The notes: generated by a model from the sequence alone, not told the origin. Counted from the first letter of the stretch, positions 51,509-60,026 are shown. The stretch: 64,000 nt of DNA from Streptomyces sp. AC512_CC834 (GCF_019049325.1 NZ_JAGMUO010000006.1:1-64000), one strand, 5' to 3'. Program-made: numbers and translations.

Positions 51509-52498
51509 ATGACCGCTGACATACCTGTCGAAGCGGACTGGGACGAGGCACCCGGCCTGCTGGAGGGCGCCGGCTCGCTTGCGCTGACGGTCGAGCAGTG
51601 CGACCTGGCGTACTGGTTCTCCGCCGTGGCCCAGGGCACCCTGCGCAACCGCCCCCTGGGGTACTCGCCGTCGGCCCTCACGCCCGACCACATGCGCGAG
51701 CCCGGTCCCCTGCGCGAGGCGCTCCGGCTGGAGCTGGCCTACCGGGCGCTGGACGAGGAGTCCGCCACCAAGGTGCTGGCGGACTACGTGGCCACCGCGC
51801 CGGGCACTGCCGAGCTGGAGTTCTTCTCCACCCAGCTGCTGGACGAGGCGCGGCACCACATGATCTTCCGCAACCATCTGGTCGACCTCGGCGTGCCCCG
51901 GGGTGAGCTGATGCCGTGGATCCGCGAGGTCGGCGCGGACTACGAGCAGCAGGTCCTGCGGCCGATCAGAGAGTTCGCGCAGCAGGTGACGCGGGAGGAG
52001 CAGGACTTCATCGGCGGGGTCGTGGCGTTCGCGGTCATCATCGAAGGGGTGCTGGCCGCCTCCACCGAACTGAGCGAACGCAAGTGGGGGGTGCTCGATC
52101 CGGTCGCTGGGGAGATCGCCCGCGGCGCCGCGATCGACGAGATCCGCCATCTCGCGGTCGGCAGCTCCATCGTGCGCGAACACCTGCTCGAGCACCCGGA
52201 GGACCGCGAGCACATCATGGGGGTCCTGCACCGCGGCCGCGCGCTGTGGGGCGAGATCAACGACCGGGAGTTCGTCATGCACCGCGAGGAACTCTTCCAG
52301 GAGGGCATGCTCCAGCACCGGGAACTGCTGACGGACTTCGAGCTGTTCCCGGGGTGCCGGATGCTCGATACCACTCCGCAGTCGCGATGGGACCTCGCGG
52401 CCCGCTGGAATGACGAACTGGCCGAATCTCGGCTGAAATACATGGGGATCCCGGAGGCAATCGATCTTCTGCGTGCACAGGCTCCCCGCATCCTGTAG
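51509..52498 (+). CDS. Ferritin-like diiron protein (VlmB-like)
   Basis: A 329-aa helical protein with two carboxylate-His motifs, DEARHHMIF (Glu113, His116) and DEIRHLAVG (Glu211, His214), plus Glu83/84 and Glu179 at suitable spacing. That makes up the four-helix-bundle diiron site of non-heme oxygenases. VlmB of valanimycin belongs here and is implicated with VlmO in making the azoxy N-N bond; AurF-type N-oxygenases share the fold. ATG 51509 follows AAGGAG. It lies in the operon after hydroxylase, membrane protein and reductase, the order expected of an azoxy cassette. Confidence 0.87.
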   Translation: MTADIPVEADWDEAPGLLEGAGSLALTVEQCDLAYWFSAVAQGTLRNRPLGYSPSALTPDHMREPGPLREALRLELAYRALDEESATKVLADYVATAPGTAELEFFSTQLLDEARHHMIFRNHLVDLGVPRGELMPWIREVGADYEQQVLRPIREFAQQVTREEQDFIGGVVAFAVIIEGVLAASTELSERKWGVLDPVAGEIARGAAIDEIRHLAVGSSIVREHLLEHPEDREHIMGVLHRGRALWGEINDREFVMHREELFQEGMLQHRELLTDFELFPGCRMLDTTPQSRWDLAARWNDELAESRLKYMGIPEAIDLLRAQAPRIL

Positions 52499-52520
52499 CT
52501 TGCCGTGTCACACATACCTG

Positions 52521-52560
52521 CAGCAGCCGATTTTCTGGCATGCCAGACAGCCGGCTGCTG
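52521..52560 (+). repeat. Nested hairpin between the diiron and VOC genes
   Basis: Outer stem CAGCAGCCG (52521-52529) with CGGCTGCTG (52552-52560); inner palindrome TCTGGCA/TGCCAGA (52534-52547). It may be an attenuator or RNA-stability element adjusting expression of the downstream VOC gene. Confidence 0.55.
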
Positions 52561-52597
52561 TCCGCACGGAGTTAATCCGCAATAGGAGAAACAAGAG

Positions 52598-52933
52598 ATG
52601 GCCATCCAGATCGGTAACGTCTGCGTTGACACCAACGACCTGAAGCGCGCCTCTGAGTTCTGGCAGGCGGTGACCGGGTACAAGGTTTCGTCGTCCGACG
52701 ATTCCACGGTGTACTTCGAGGACCCGGAGCAGAAAGCGTCCGGCCTGTCGCTCCAGTTGGTCCCCGAGAAGCGGCAGGGCAAGAACCGGCTGCACCTGGA
52801 CTTCTTCACCAGCGACCTGGACGGTGAGGTGAAGCGCGTCAAGGGCCTCGGTGCCACCGAAGTCGCCTCCTATGACGGCTGGGTAGTTCTGAAGGACCTG
52901 GACGACAACGAGTTCTGCATCTGTGCGGCCTGA
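52598..52933 (+). CDS. VOC-family (glyoxalase/bleomycin-resistance fold) protein
   Basis: A 111-aa vicinal-oxygen-chelate protein with two beta-alpha-beta repeats: IGNVCVDTNDLKRASEFWQAVTGYKV and RLHLDFFTSDLDGEVKRVKGLGATEV. Ligands His (RLHLDF) and Glu (DNEFCI) are present, but the first metal position is Val, so metal binding may be partial. VOC proteins act as isomerases, dioxygenases or drug-binding resistance proteins. AGGAGAAACAAGAG precedes ATG 52598. It could bind the toxic product or an intermediate. Confidence 0.85.
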   Translation: MAIQIGNVCVDTNDLKRASEFWQAVTGYKVSSSDDSTVYFEDPEQKASGLSLQLVPEKRQGKNRLHLDFFTSDLDGEVKRVKGLGATEVASYDGWVVLKDLDDNEFCICAA

Positions 52934-52948
52934 CGGCCGGCAGTGAAC

Positions 52949-52994
52949 AGTGCGACGGCGGTCCAGCATGTGTTTGTGCTGGACCGCTGTCGCA
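52949..52994 (+). terminator. Long terminator hairpin after the VOC gene
   Basis: A 19-bp stem with one G-T wobble (52949-52967 with 52976-52994), 8-nt loop, and ATTCTT downstream. It ends the azoxy operon before the DNA-repair gene. Confidence 0.75.
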
Positions 52995-53064
52995 CTGCCG
53001 CATTCTTGGCCGGCCTGCTCGGGCCGGCCCCCGCAGAGGCAGAAATGCGAAAGGAACGCGTTGG

Positions 53065-54255
53065 ATGAACTGTGGCTTCACCCTTTTCGACACCGCCGTC
53101 GGCACCTGCGGAATCGCCTGGAGCGAGCACGGCGTCACCTGCCTGCAGCTGCCGGAAGCCGACCGGGCCCGTACCCACGAGCGGCTGCTGAGCATGGTTC
53201 CCGGGGGGCTGGAGAGTACGCCGCCGCCTCACGTGTGCGGTGTCATCACCGCTGTGGTGCGGCATCTGCGCGGCGAGCCGGGGGACCTGGCCTCTGTTGA
53301 TCTGGACATGTCGCGGGTGCCGCCCTTCCGCCGCCGTGTCTACGACACCGCCCGGGCCATTCCGGCCGGTGAGACCCTCACCTACGCGGCGGTGGCCGAG
53401 CGGATGGGGAAGCCGGGTGCGGCACGCGCCGTGGGCCAGGCGCTCGCCCGTAATCCCTTCGCACTGATCGTTCCCTGCCATCGCGTGGTGGCCGCGGGCG
53501 GCAAACCCGGCGGCTTCTCCGCGGGCGGCGGCGTCACCACGAAACTGGGCCTGCTGGCGATCGAACGTGCCGGTGCGCAACGCCCCGCCGGGACCGGCGG
53601 TCCGGCCGGCGCCTACCCCTTCGACCCGGTCACCGCGGTCGCGTATCTGCGTGCCTCGGACCCCGCGCTCGCCGACCTAATCGACAGTACCGGTCCGTTC
53701 GCCATGCCGCTCAACGAGGCGGCCAGCGTTTTCGGCGCGCTCGCCGAGGCCGTCGTCTACCAGCAGCTGTCGAACAAGGCGGCGGCGACGATCCACCGCC
53801 GTGTCCGTGCGCTGTTCCCCGATTCGAGCGAGGGCCTGCTGCCCGAGCAGATCCTCGGCGCCTCCGACGAACAGCTGCGCTCCGCGGGTCTGTCACGGCC
53901 GAAGCTGGCATCGCTGCGCGACCTCGCGCACAAGGTGGATGCCGGTGTGCTGCCGGAGCTGGAGGCGATCCGGGGGATGGACGACGAGGCAGTAATCCAG
54001 TGCCTGTCGTCGGTGCGCGGCATCGGCCGGTGGACCGCGCAGATGTTCCTCATGTTTCGTCTGGGCCGGCCGGACGTGCTGCCGGTGGACGACTACGGCA
54101 TTCGCAACGGCTTCTCGATCGCCTTCGGGAAGGCGGCTCTTGCCGGGCGCGAGGAGATCGAGACCCGCGGTGCGCGGTGGCGTCCGTTTCGCACGGTGGC
54201 GTGCTGGTACCTGTGGGAAGCGGTGGAACGCACCAAGCGGGGGTCCTCGGCCTGA
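53065..54255 (+). CDS. Fusion of O6-alkylguanine-DNA alkyltransferase and AlkA glycosylase
   Basis: A 396-aa fusion. Residues 1-170 are an Ogt/MGMT: acceptor Cys138 in IVPCHRVVAAGGKPGGFSAG. Residues 185-390 are an AlkA-type HhH-GPD glycosylase: helix-hairpin-helix LSSVRGIGRWTAQMF near 315-329, catalytic Asp at 342-343 in VLPVDDYGIRNG. The two domains repair O6-alkylguanine and N3/N7-alkylpurines, exactly the lesions of alkyl-diazonium agents. Azoxy compounds can release such species, so this is probably self-resistance. ATG 53065 follows AAAGGAACGCG. No Ada-type N-terminal regulatory domain is present. Confidence 0.92.
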   Translation: MNCGFTLFDTAVGTCGIAWSEHGVTCLQLPEADRARTHERLLSMVPGGLESTPPPHVCGVITAVVRHLRGEPGDLASVDLDMSRVPPFRRRVYDTARAIPAGETLTYAAVAERMGKPGAARAVGQALARNPFALIVPCHRVVAAGGKPGGFSAGGGVTTKLGLLAIERAGAQRPAGTGGPAGAYPFDPVTAVAYLRASDPALADLIDSTGPFAMPLNEAASVFGALAEAVVYQQLSNKAAATIHRRVRALFPDSSEGLLPEQILGASDEQLRSAGLSRPKLASLRDLAHKVDAGVLPELEAIRGMDDEAVIQCLSSVRGIGRWTAQMFLMFRLGRPDVLPVDDYGIRNGFSIAFGKAALAGREEIETRGARWRPFRTVACWYLWEAVERTKRGSSA

Positions 54256-54313
54256 GTCCGACAGCCCCGGGGGATCCCGGCGAAGCCCCCGCCTGGTGCG
54301 CTCATGGGTGTGC

Positions 54314-54475
54314 TCACTCGGGCACGGACTCGATCGCCGCCGCGCGCAGCAGCGCGTCGAGTTCGGCGAGTGCTGCGTCGGCGGCTGCTCCCGCCGCTTG
54401 GTCGTCGGGAGCCGCGGCCACCGCTCCGAATAGTTCGAAGACGTGCTGGCCAGTGGAGTCGATCCGGTCGGACAT
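54314..54475 (-). CDS. Small acidic protein next to the VlmA-like gene
   Basis: 53 aa beginning MSDRIDSTGQHVFELF, then an Ala/Asp-rich helix (AAGAAADAALAELDALL). It lies 49 nt after the VlmA-like gene on the same strand. Ribosome site weak. It resembles tiny helical accessory proteins of biosynthetic clusters (short DUF type) but I recognise no family. It may be a partner of the transferase or not be expressed. Confidence 0.5.
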   Translation of the reverse strand: MSDRIDSTGQHVFELFGAVAAAPDDQAAGAAADAALAELDALLRAAAIESVPE

Positions 54476-54524
54476 CTCTGAATACCCCGTTCGTCGTCTC
54501 GGACTTGGCGAAGAGCGCGCGTGG

Positions 54525-55523
54525 TCAGACCGCGTTGCAGGCACGGAAGATGTGCACGAGTGCCGGAATGCTCGCCCCGTTCTGGAAGGCGACGTACTCC
54601 GGGAGGATGACGTCGGGGGCCCACTTCTCCTTGTAGGCGAGCTGGGTCTGCGCCGGGTACACGCCTTCGCCGAACTGCCACAGGTGTCCCATGAACCAGT
54701 GGAAGGCCTTGCTGTGCCCGGGCAGCTGCGGTCGCACCTGCAGCGACGTGAAGGGCGTGAATCCGAAGTGGAGGTAGCGCGTTCCCTCGGCCTTGAAGGT
54801 GTCGATGGCCGTCTTGTTGATCGCCTCCATCACCCCGGGGGGCGAGTCGGGATGGCGCCGTGTCAGGTCGTGGAGCCAGCCGGCCTGCGCACCGTAGACG
54901 GGTGAGTAGGTGATGTAGCCGACGAGTTTGTCGTCCAGCACGCCGACGAACAGCCGACGCAACGGCTGGTACTCGCCGCCGTACTGGCCTATCAGGAACT
55001 CGAGGGGCTTCGTGCCCTCGCCCTTGGTCCCCAGCCAGCTCTTGTCCAGCTCCCACATCTGGTCGTACCACGGTTCGAGCGGGACTTCGCTGATCTTCAG
55101 ACCGCTGCGCAGCGAGCGGGAGATCTTGTTGCGCAGTTGCATGAACGCGGTACCGCGCAGGGAGAAACCCTCAAGGTCGATGGCGTACGAGGCGCCGATC
55201 TGATTGACCGTGAAACCTTGGGCAAGATAAGGATCCGCGTCGGCGCCCTGGAGCTGCACGGTCACGATCTGGCGGCTCTGTTCGTTCGCGAAGGCGACGA
55301 ATTCCTGGAGCAGGCGCGCGCGGGTGTCGACCGGTGCGAACGGTCCACCCAACTGGACCAGGTACCTTCCTGCGGTGCGGTACACGATGACTCCCGGCGA
55401 GTCATCCGATTCGAAATAGCTGTTCCCGCTGTTGACCGCGAGGAAGGCACTCGGATTATCTGCGACCGTATATCGCTGAATGGCTTCGAGTGCCCTGTCG
55501 GATTCTGTTGTGACGGTAGCCAT
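54525..55523 (-). CDS. VlmA-like aminoacyl-tRNA-dependent transferase (DUF2156/GNAT fold)
   Basis: A 332-aa protein of the phosphatidylglycerol-lysyltransferase (DUF2156) superfamily, double-GNAT fold: NSYFESDDSPGVIVYRTAGRYLVQLGGPFAP, FMQLRNKISRSLRSGLKISE, GYITYSPVYGAQAGWLHDLTRRHPDSPPGVMEAI and RYLHFGFTPFTSL. Members transfer aminoacyl groups from aminoacyl-tRNA. VlmA moves seryl from seryl-tRNA to isobutylhydroxylamine in valanimycin. ATG 55523 follows GGAGG. No seryl-tRNA synthetase (VlmL) gene is in the window, but a tRNA-Ser-like gene lies at 38318-38402. Acting on a hydroxylamine from the VlmH-like enzyme is the expected role. Confidence 0.82.
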   Translation of the reverse strand: MATVTTESDRALEAIQRYTVADNPSAFLAVNSGNSYFESDDSPGVIVYRTAGRYLVQLGGPFAPVDTRARLLQEFVAFANEQSRQIVTVQLQGADADPYLAQGFTVNQIGASYAIDLEGFSLRGTAFMQLRNKISRSLRSGLKISEVPLEPWYDQMWELDKSWLGTKGEGTKPLEFLIGQYGGEYQPLRRLFVGVLDDKLVGYITYSPVYGAQAGWLHDLTRRHPDSPPGVMEAINKTAIDTFKAEGTRYLHFGFTPFTSLQVRPQLPGHSKAFHWFMGHLWQFGEGVYPAQTQLAYKEKWAPDVILPEYVAFQNGASIPALVHIFRACNAV

Positions 55524-55558
55524 GCCCACCTCCGTTCTTGTCGGACCATGGCGCCTCA

Positions 55559-55588
55559 ACATTACGCCAGTTATCGCACAACTGTCGA
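55559..55588 (-). promoter_or_regulatory. Housekeeping-like promoter of the VlmA-like gene
   Basis: Leftward -35-like TCGACA (55588-55583), an 18-bp spacer and -10-like TAATGT (55564-55559). No GTCAG repeats precede it, so it may not need the SARP. Confidence 0.45.
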
Positions 55589-55620
55589 GCGCTCCACAAG
55601 GCTTTCTGGGCTCCAACAAG

Positions 55621-55664
55621 GTCAGTTGTGCGTCAGCGGCATGTCAGGCGCAGCCATCTAACAT
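55621..55664 (+). promoter_or_regulatory. SARP-type promoter of the sulfotransferase operon
   Basis: GTCAG at 55621, 55632 and 55643, exactly 11 bp apart. The third heptamer is 9 nt before TAACAT (55659-55664). The predicted leader to the start codon at 55848 is about 175 nt. Confidence 0.8.
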
Positions 55665-55847
55665 GAGCCTGTCGATGCTGAAGCGTCGGGGCAATGAGAT
55701 TGTGCAAATCGTAGGGGATTCTCTGCATGGAATTTCCCCTAAAAGTCATCGGCGACCGGGCCGGCTCCGGCTCGGCGGCGCCTGCCAGGTCGGCGTTACC
55801 CGGGCACCCATTCGCTGAGCGAAATATCCGCCGGAAGGCAGGAGCGC

Positions 55848-57005
55848 ATGGTTTTGGACACGTCTGATCGTTCGTCGGTGAATCGTATGGATCTCGATCC
55901 GGCGTCGCTGGTGGCCGAAGCGCGTTGCATCGCGGACGACGACGGGGAAGCGCCGCTGCGTTTCGTGCCGGATCTCACGGAACTGACCAGGGCTATCGAC
56001 AGCGAGGCGCGGCTGCATGACCGGGGTCGTGCGCGCACGCGGGCCGCTCTAGTGTCCGCTCTGGTGACGCAGATCCGTGTCCGGCACATGATGGCGGCCG
56101 TGCCCGAGATCAGCAGCGTTCCCATCCGTCCGGTGTTCATCACAGGTCTGCTGCGCACGGGGACCACGTTCCTGCAGCACCTGCTCGCCCAGCACCCGGA
56201 CCTGCGCTCCCCGGCGCTGTGGGAAACGATGGCGCCTGCCGCCGCCGAGGAGCCCGATGACCTCATCGCCGCGTGTGAGGCGTACATCAAGGAGTACTAC
56301 CGGGCGGCTCCGAGTTTCAGGTCCATCCATCTGCTGCAGGCGCAGCTGCCCGAGGAGTGTCATCGGCTGACCGCCAACTCTTTCCGCCACTCGATCTATG
56401 CGCTGCGCTACCGCGTACCGGGCTACTCCCGTTGGCTGCGCGGGCAATCCATGCTGCCGGCGTACCGCTTCCACAAGGACCAGTTGCGCTGCGTGCTGTG
56501 GCGCAGGCCTGGCGCGCCGGTGCTGCTGAAGTGCCCCTCTCATCTGTGGCACGCCGAGGATCTGGCCCGGGTCTACCCGAATGCCAAGGTGATCCGTCTG
56601 CACCGCTCGCCCGCCGTGGCAGTGCCCAGTGTGTGCAGCCTGACCTCGACTGTGCGTGCCGCACGCTCCGATGCCGTGGACCGCGAGGAGATCGGCCGTT
56701 ACTGGCTCGACTATGCCGCCGAGGCCCTCAACCGCCTACGGCGGGGCACCGGGCCGACTGCCACGGCCCCGCTCGACTTGAACTTCCGCGATGTCGTGGG
56801 CGATCCACTCGGTGCCGCCGAGCGTGTGTGCGACTACATCGGAGTAGCGCTGACTGCTGAGGCCGGTCGCCGCATGACCGCCTTCATGGCGGCGGAGAAC
56901 GATGCGACAACCGGCCGTCACACCTATGCCCTGGAGGACTTCGGTCTCACCGAGAAGGACTTCGAGGAGCGGTTCGCCCCGTACCGGTCTGAGTTCGGCA
57001 TCTGA
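55848..57005 (+). CDS. Sulfotransferase-family protein
   Basis: A 385-aa PAPS-dependent sulfotransferase-like protein: the 5'-phosphosulfate loop VFITGLLRTGTTFLQHLLAQHPDL near residues 87-110 and the 3'-phosphate motif NAKVIRLHRSPAVAVPSVCSL near 240. An N-terminal helical extension of about 80 aa is typical of the bacterial Stf-like group. AGGAGCGC precedes ATG 55848. It may put a sulfate on a hydroxyl of the product, or activate a leaving group. It leads the rightward operon ending beyond the window. Confidence 0.88.
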   Translation: MVLDTSDRSSVNRMDLDPASLVAEARCIADDDGEAPLRFVPDLTELTRAIDSEARLHDRGRARTRAALVSALVTQIRVRHMMAAVPEISSVPIRPVFITGLLRTGTTFLQHLLAQHPDLRSPALWETMAPAAAEEPDDLIAACEAYIKEYYRAAPSFRSIHLLQAQLPEECHRLTANSFRHSIYALRYRVPGYSRWLRGQSMLPAYRFHKDQLRCVLWRRPGAPVLLKCPSHLWHAEDLARVYPNAKVIRLHRSPAVAVPSVCSLTSTVRAARSDAVDREEIGRYWLDYAAEALNRLRRGTGPTATAPLDLNFRDVVGDPLGAAERVCDYIGVALTAEAGRRMTAFMAAENDATTGRHTYALEDFGLTEKDFEERFAPYRSEFGI

Positions 57006-57034
57006 ACATTCGCACCGACAGCAGGAGGAATCCC

Positions 57035-58264
57035 GTGGGTAGTGCCCAAACCACACACGAGGAACGTGCTCGAAGCAATATCGAGCAGGTCAACAAGCAT
57101 GCGGGCGCAAATCCGGTCCGCATCGGCATCGTCACCCCGCTGAACGAGCCGGGCGATCCCACGGCGGGCGAGCTGGTCACCCGTGGCGCCTGCCTGGGCG
57201 CGGAGTACGTGCGTGAGCACGGCGGTACTCGCGGCGGGCGGCAGATCGAGTTCGTCCTCTACGACGACCAGGCCACGGCCGCGCAGGAGGGCATGGCGAG
57301 GTCGTCGGCGGCCCAGATGACCAAGCTCGCCCTGGTGGACGGTGTCGTGGCCGCCATGGGGCAGTGGCATCTGCGCACCACTCCGTGGGTCGTCGACGTG
57401 GCGAGCCGCTACGATCTGCCGATCTTCGTCGAGAACGGGCACAGCCTGATCACAGCCCAGAAGCGGCGCAACGTCTTCCGCTCGTACTTCTCGATAGCCG
57501 ACCGTGTGCCGGTGATGCTCGACTTCGCGGCCTCCCAGGGGATGCGACGGATCGGGCTGCTCGCGGCAAACACCGTCTTCGGGGCGCAGATGGCCGACAC
57601 CTTGGTCGAGTACGGCACCCAGCGCCATGGCATGGAGTTCCTGCGGTTCGACTTCCCCCAGGACGACACCATTGACTTCCGTCACGAGCTGCGGGCCATC
57701 AAGGACTTCAAGCCCGACCTGTTCATCAACGGCGCCGTCATCAAGACCAACTACATGATCGTCGAGCAGGCGGCCGAAGTGGGACTGCGGCCCGGCATCC
57801 CGATGATGGTCACCTTCGGGTTCCCGCTGCGCTCGGACGACTTCTGGCGGCTGAGCGGCGAGAACGGGGTCGGCACGATGTGGCCGGCCATGCGCTACCG
57901 GCCGTCCTGGGAGGGGCTCACCGACATCGGGCGGTGGTTCATCGACCGCTACGTCGAGCGCTACGGCGCCTTCCCGCCGGACACCGCGCTGACGCACTTC
58001 ACGGACGTCACCATCATCGCCGCCGCACTGGCCGCGGCCCGCTCCGACAGCCGTGAGGATCTCCTCGACGCGCTGGAGACGATGGAGTTCCCCACCTGGC
58101 GCGGGCCGCTGCGCTTCGAGCGCGGCCCCGCGCACTGGCACCACAACGCCCCGGAGTTGGCGCTGCTGCAGTACCAGAAGTACCAGCAGAGCTTCGACGA
58201 CTCGGCCATCATCTATCCGCCGCAGACCGCGACTGCCGCATACCTGCCTCCGTCGGCTGCCTGA
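57035..58264 (+). CDS. Branched-chain-amino-acid-binding-type protein without signal peptide
   Basis: A 409-aa periplasmic-binding-protein type I fold (Peripla_BP_6/AmiC-FmdD-like): VRIGIVTPLNEPGDPTAGELVTRGA, GGRQIEFVLYDDQATAAQEG, MRRIGLLAANTVFGAQMADTLVEYG and FKPDLFINGAVIKTNYMIVEQAAEVGL. The N-terminus MGSAQTTHEERARSNIEQVNKH is polar with no hydrophobic core or lipobox, so the protein should be cytosolic. No ABC permease or ATPase is nearby. It could sense an amino-acid-like ligand, as AmiC does, or carry or modify an intermediate. GTG 57035 follows AGGAGGAATCCC. Confidence 0.85.
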   Translation: MGSAQTTHEERARSNIEQVNKHAGANPVRIGIVTPLNEPGDPTAGELVTRGACLGAEYVREHGGTRGGRQIEFVLYDDQATAAQEGMARSSAAQMTKLALVDGVVAAMGQWHLRTTPWVVDVASRYDLPIFVENGHSLITAQKRRNVFRSYFSIADRVPVMLDFAASQGMRRIGLLAANTVFGAQMADTLVEYGTQRHGMEFLRFDFPQDDTIDFRHELRAIKDFKPDLFINGAVIKTNYMIVEQAAEVGLRPGIPMMVTFGFPLRSDDFWRLSGENGVGTMWPAMRYRPSWEGLTDIGRWFIDRYVERYGAFPPDTALTHFTDVTIIAAALAAARSDSREDLLDALETMEFPTWRGPLRFERGPAHWHHNAPELALLQYQKYQQSFDDSAIIYPPQTATAAYLPPSAA

Positions 58265-58306
58265 GCTGGCCGGGTCACCATCCCCCATGTGTCGAGGAGA
58301 CCGAGC

Positions 58307-60022
58307 GTGTCGACAGCAGTGACCACCGGCCGGGGCGAACAGCTGTCCACTGTGGCGCATACCGTGGCGGCCGGCCTGAGCGGACACGGCGTCGACCGTG
58401 TGTTCTGCGTGGCGGGAGAGAGCTATCTGCCTCTTCTCGATGCGCTGTACGACGTGTCGCAGGTCGATGTGGTGACCTGCCGGCACGAGGGGTCGGCGGC
58501 GTTCATGGCCCTGGCCGACGCGAAGCTGACCGGGCGGGCCGGCGTCTGTTTGGTCAGCCGCGGGCCGGGGGCCGCCAATGCGGCGGTGGCGGTGCACGCC
58601 GCAGCCGAGGACGCCTCGCCCCTGGTCCTGCTGGTCGGTGATGTGCCGGTGCCGGAAGCGGATCGTGAGCCGTTCCAGGGGATCGATCTGGGACGGCACT
58701 TCGGCGGCATGGCCAAGGCGGTCTGGCGGCTTCAGGAGCCCACGGCCGCTGCGGAGTTCGTGGCCCGGGCATTCCGTGTGGCCGAGTCCGGAACGCCAGG
58801 TCCCGTCGTGCTGGCCGTGGCTGAGGACGTCTGGCGCCTGCCCGGCGGGACGGAGGTCCCTTGCCGACGCACGGTCTGCGGGCCGTCCATCCCAGAGCCG
58901 CACACCACCGACCGGATACGGAACCTGCTCGCCGCGGCCCGCCGCCCGCTTCTGCTGGTCGGCTCTCGGCTGGAGGGCGCCCAGAGCCGTGCGGTGATCC
59001 GGGAGGCGGCCGAACGTCACCAACTGCCGGTGGTGACGAGCAACAAGAACCAGCATCTGCTGCCTAACCGGCATGGTGCCTACGCCGGGCATCTGCACAA
59101 CAACACCCAGGCGAGCCAGTTCGCCGCTTTCGACCGGGCCGACCTGGTGCTGGCGGTGGGCACACGTCTGGACAACAGCACCACTAAGCGCCGCCGGTTC
59201 CCGACCGCGGCTCAGCCGTTGGTGCACATCCATCCCGACGCTGGGCGCATCGGTCTTTTCCACCAGCCGGCGGTCGGCGTCGCGGCCGATCCGTTGGCGT
59301 TCATGCACCAACTGGCCGACTGGCCAGCCGACGACCCGGGCGGGGGCCGGTCGCAGTGGATGGCCGAGCTGCACGAGCTCGAGGTGGAAAAGGCCGTCTG
59401 GCATCCCGTACAGGCTGACGACGGTGTGGTCTTCGGAGGCGTGATCGCGGCTCTGGACGAGCTGACCGGCGGGGAGGTCACCGTGGTCGTCGACTCGGGC
59501 ACCTTCACCAGCTGGACCTACCGCCATCTGCGGTTCGGCGAGAGAGGCCGACTGCTGGGCATCTCCTCCAGCTCCATGGGGTTCGCTGTCGGCGCTTCGG
59601 TGAGCGCTGCGCTGCGCAACCCCACGACACCGACCGTGGCCGTGGTCGGCGACGGTGGGTTCCTCATGAACGGAGGCGAACTGATCACCGCCTGCGCCCG
59701 CCGCCTGCCGGTGGTGTACCTCATCTCCAACAACAGCAGCTACGGCACGATCCGGCTGCACCAGGACAAGGACTTCCCCGGCCGGACAATCGCCACCGAT
59801 CTGGCCAACCCCGACTTCGCGGCGCTGGCCGAATCTTTTGGCGCCCTGGGACTGACGGTGCACACTCCGGCGGACGTCCAGCCGGCACTGGCCAAGGCGC
59901 TCGCCTGCGCAGGTCCGGCCGTGATCGAGGTGCGCACCAGCCTGGAGTTCGCCAATGCCTACCGGCGCACAGGCAAGGGTTCGCCGGCCGGGCAAGGCCA
60001 TGGCGGCAGGAACGGAAGGTAG
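58307..60022 (+). CDS. Acetolactate-synthase-like TPP enzyme
   Basis: A 571-aa three-domain thiamine-diphosphate enzyme: catalytic Glu in VVTCRHEGSAAFMALADA (near residue 60), central domain NLLAAARRPLLLVGSRLEGAQ, and the TPP/Mg motif VVGDGGFLMNGGELITACARRLPVVYLISNNSSYGTIR. It is an ALS/benzoylformate-decarboxylase-type member; the FAD-binding residues cannot be judged by eye. GTG 58307 has GAGGAG upstream. It is immediately followed (4 nt) by the cystathionine-synthase-like gene. It may decarboxylate or join 2-oxo acids to build an unusual amino-acid precursor. Confidence 0.9.
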   Translation: MSTAVTTGRGEQLSTVAHTVAAGLSGHGVDRVFCVAGESYLPLLDALYDVSQVDVVTCRHEGSAAFMALADAKLTGRAGVCLVSRGPGAANAAVAVHAAAEDASPLVLLVGDVPVPEADREPFQGIDLGRHFGGMAKAVWRLQEPTAAAEFVARAFRVAESGTPGPVVLAVAEDVWRLPGGTEVPCRRTVCGPSIPEPHTTDRIRNLLAAARRPLLLVGSRLEGAQSRAVIREAAERHQLPVVTSNKNQHLLPNRHGAYAGHLHNNTQASQFAAFDRADLVLAVGTRLDNSTTKRRRFPTAAQPLVHIHPDAGRIGLFHQPAVGVAADPLAFMHQLADWPADDPGGGRSQWMAELHELEVEKAVWHPVQADDGVVFGGVIAALDELTGGEVTVVVDSGTFTSWTYRHLRFGERGRLLGISSSSMGFAVGASVSAALRNPTTPTVAVVGDGGFLMNGGELITACARRLPVVYLISNNSSYGTIRLHQDKDFPGRTIATDLANPDFAALAESFGALGLTVHTPADVQPALAKALACAGPAVIEVRTSLEFANAYRRTGKGSPAGQGHGGRNGR

Positions 60023-60026
60023 CGCT

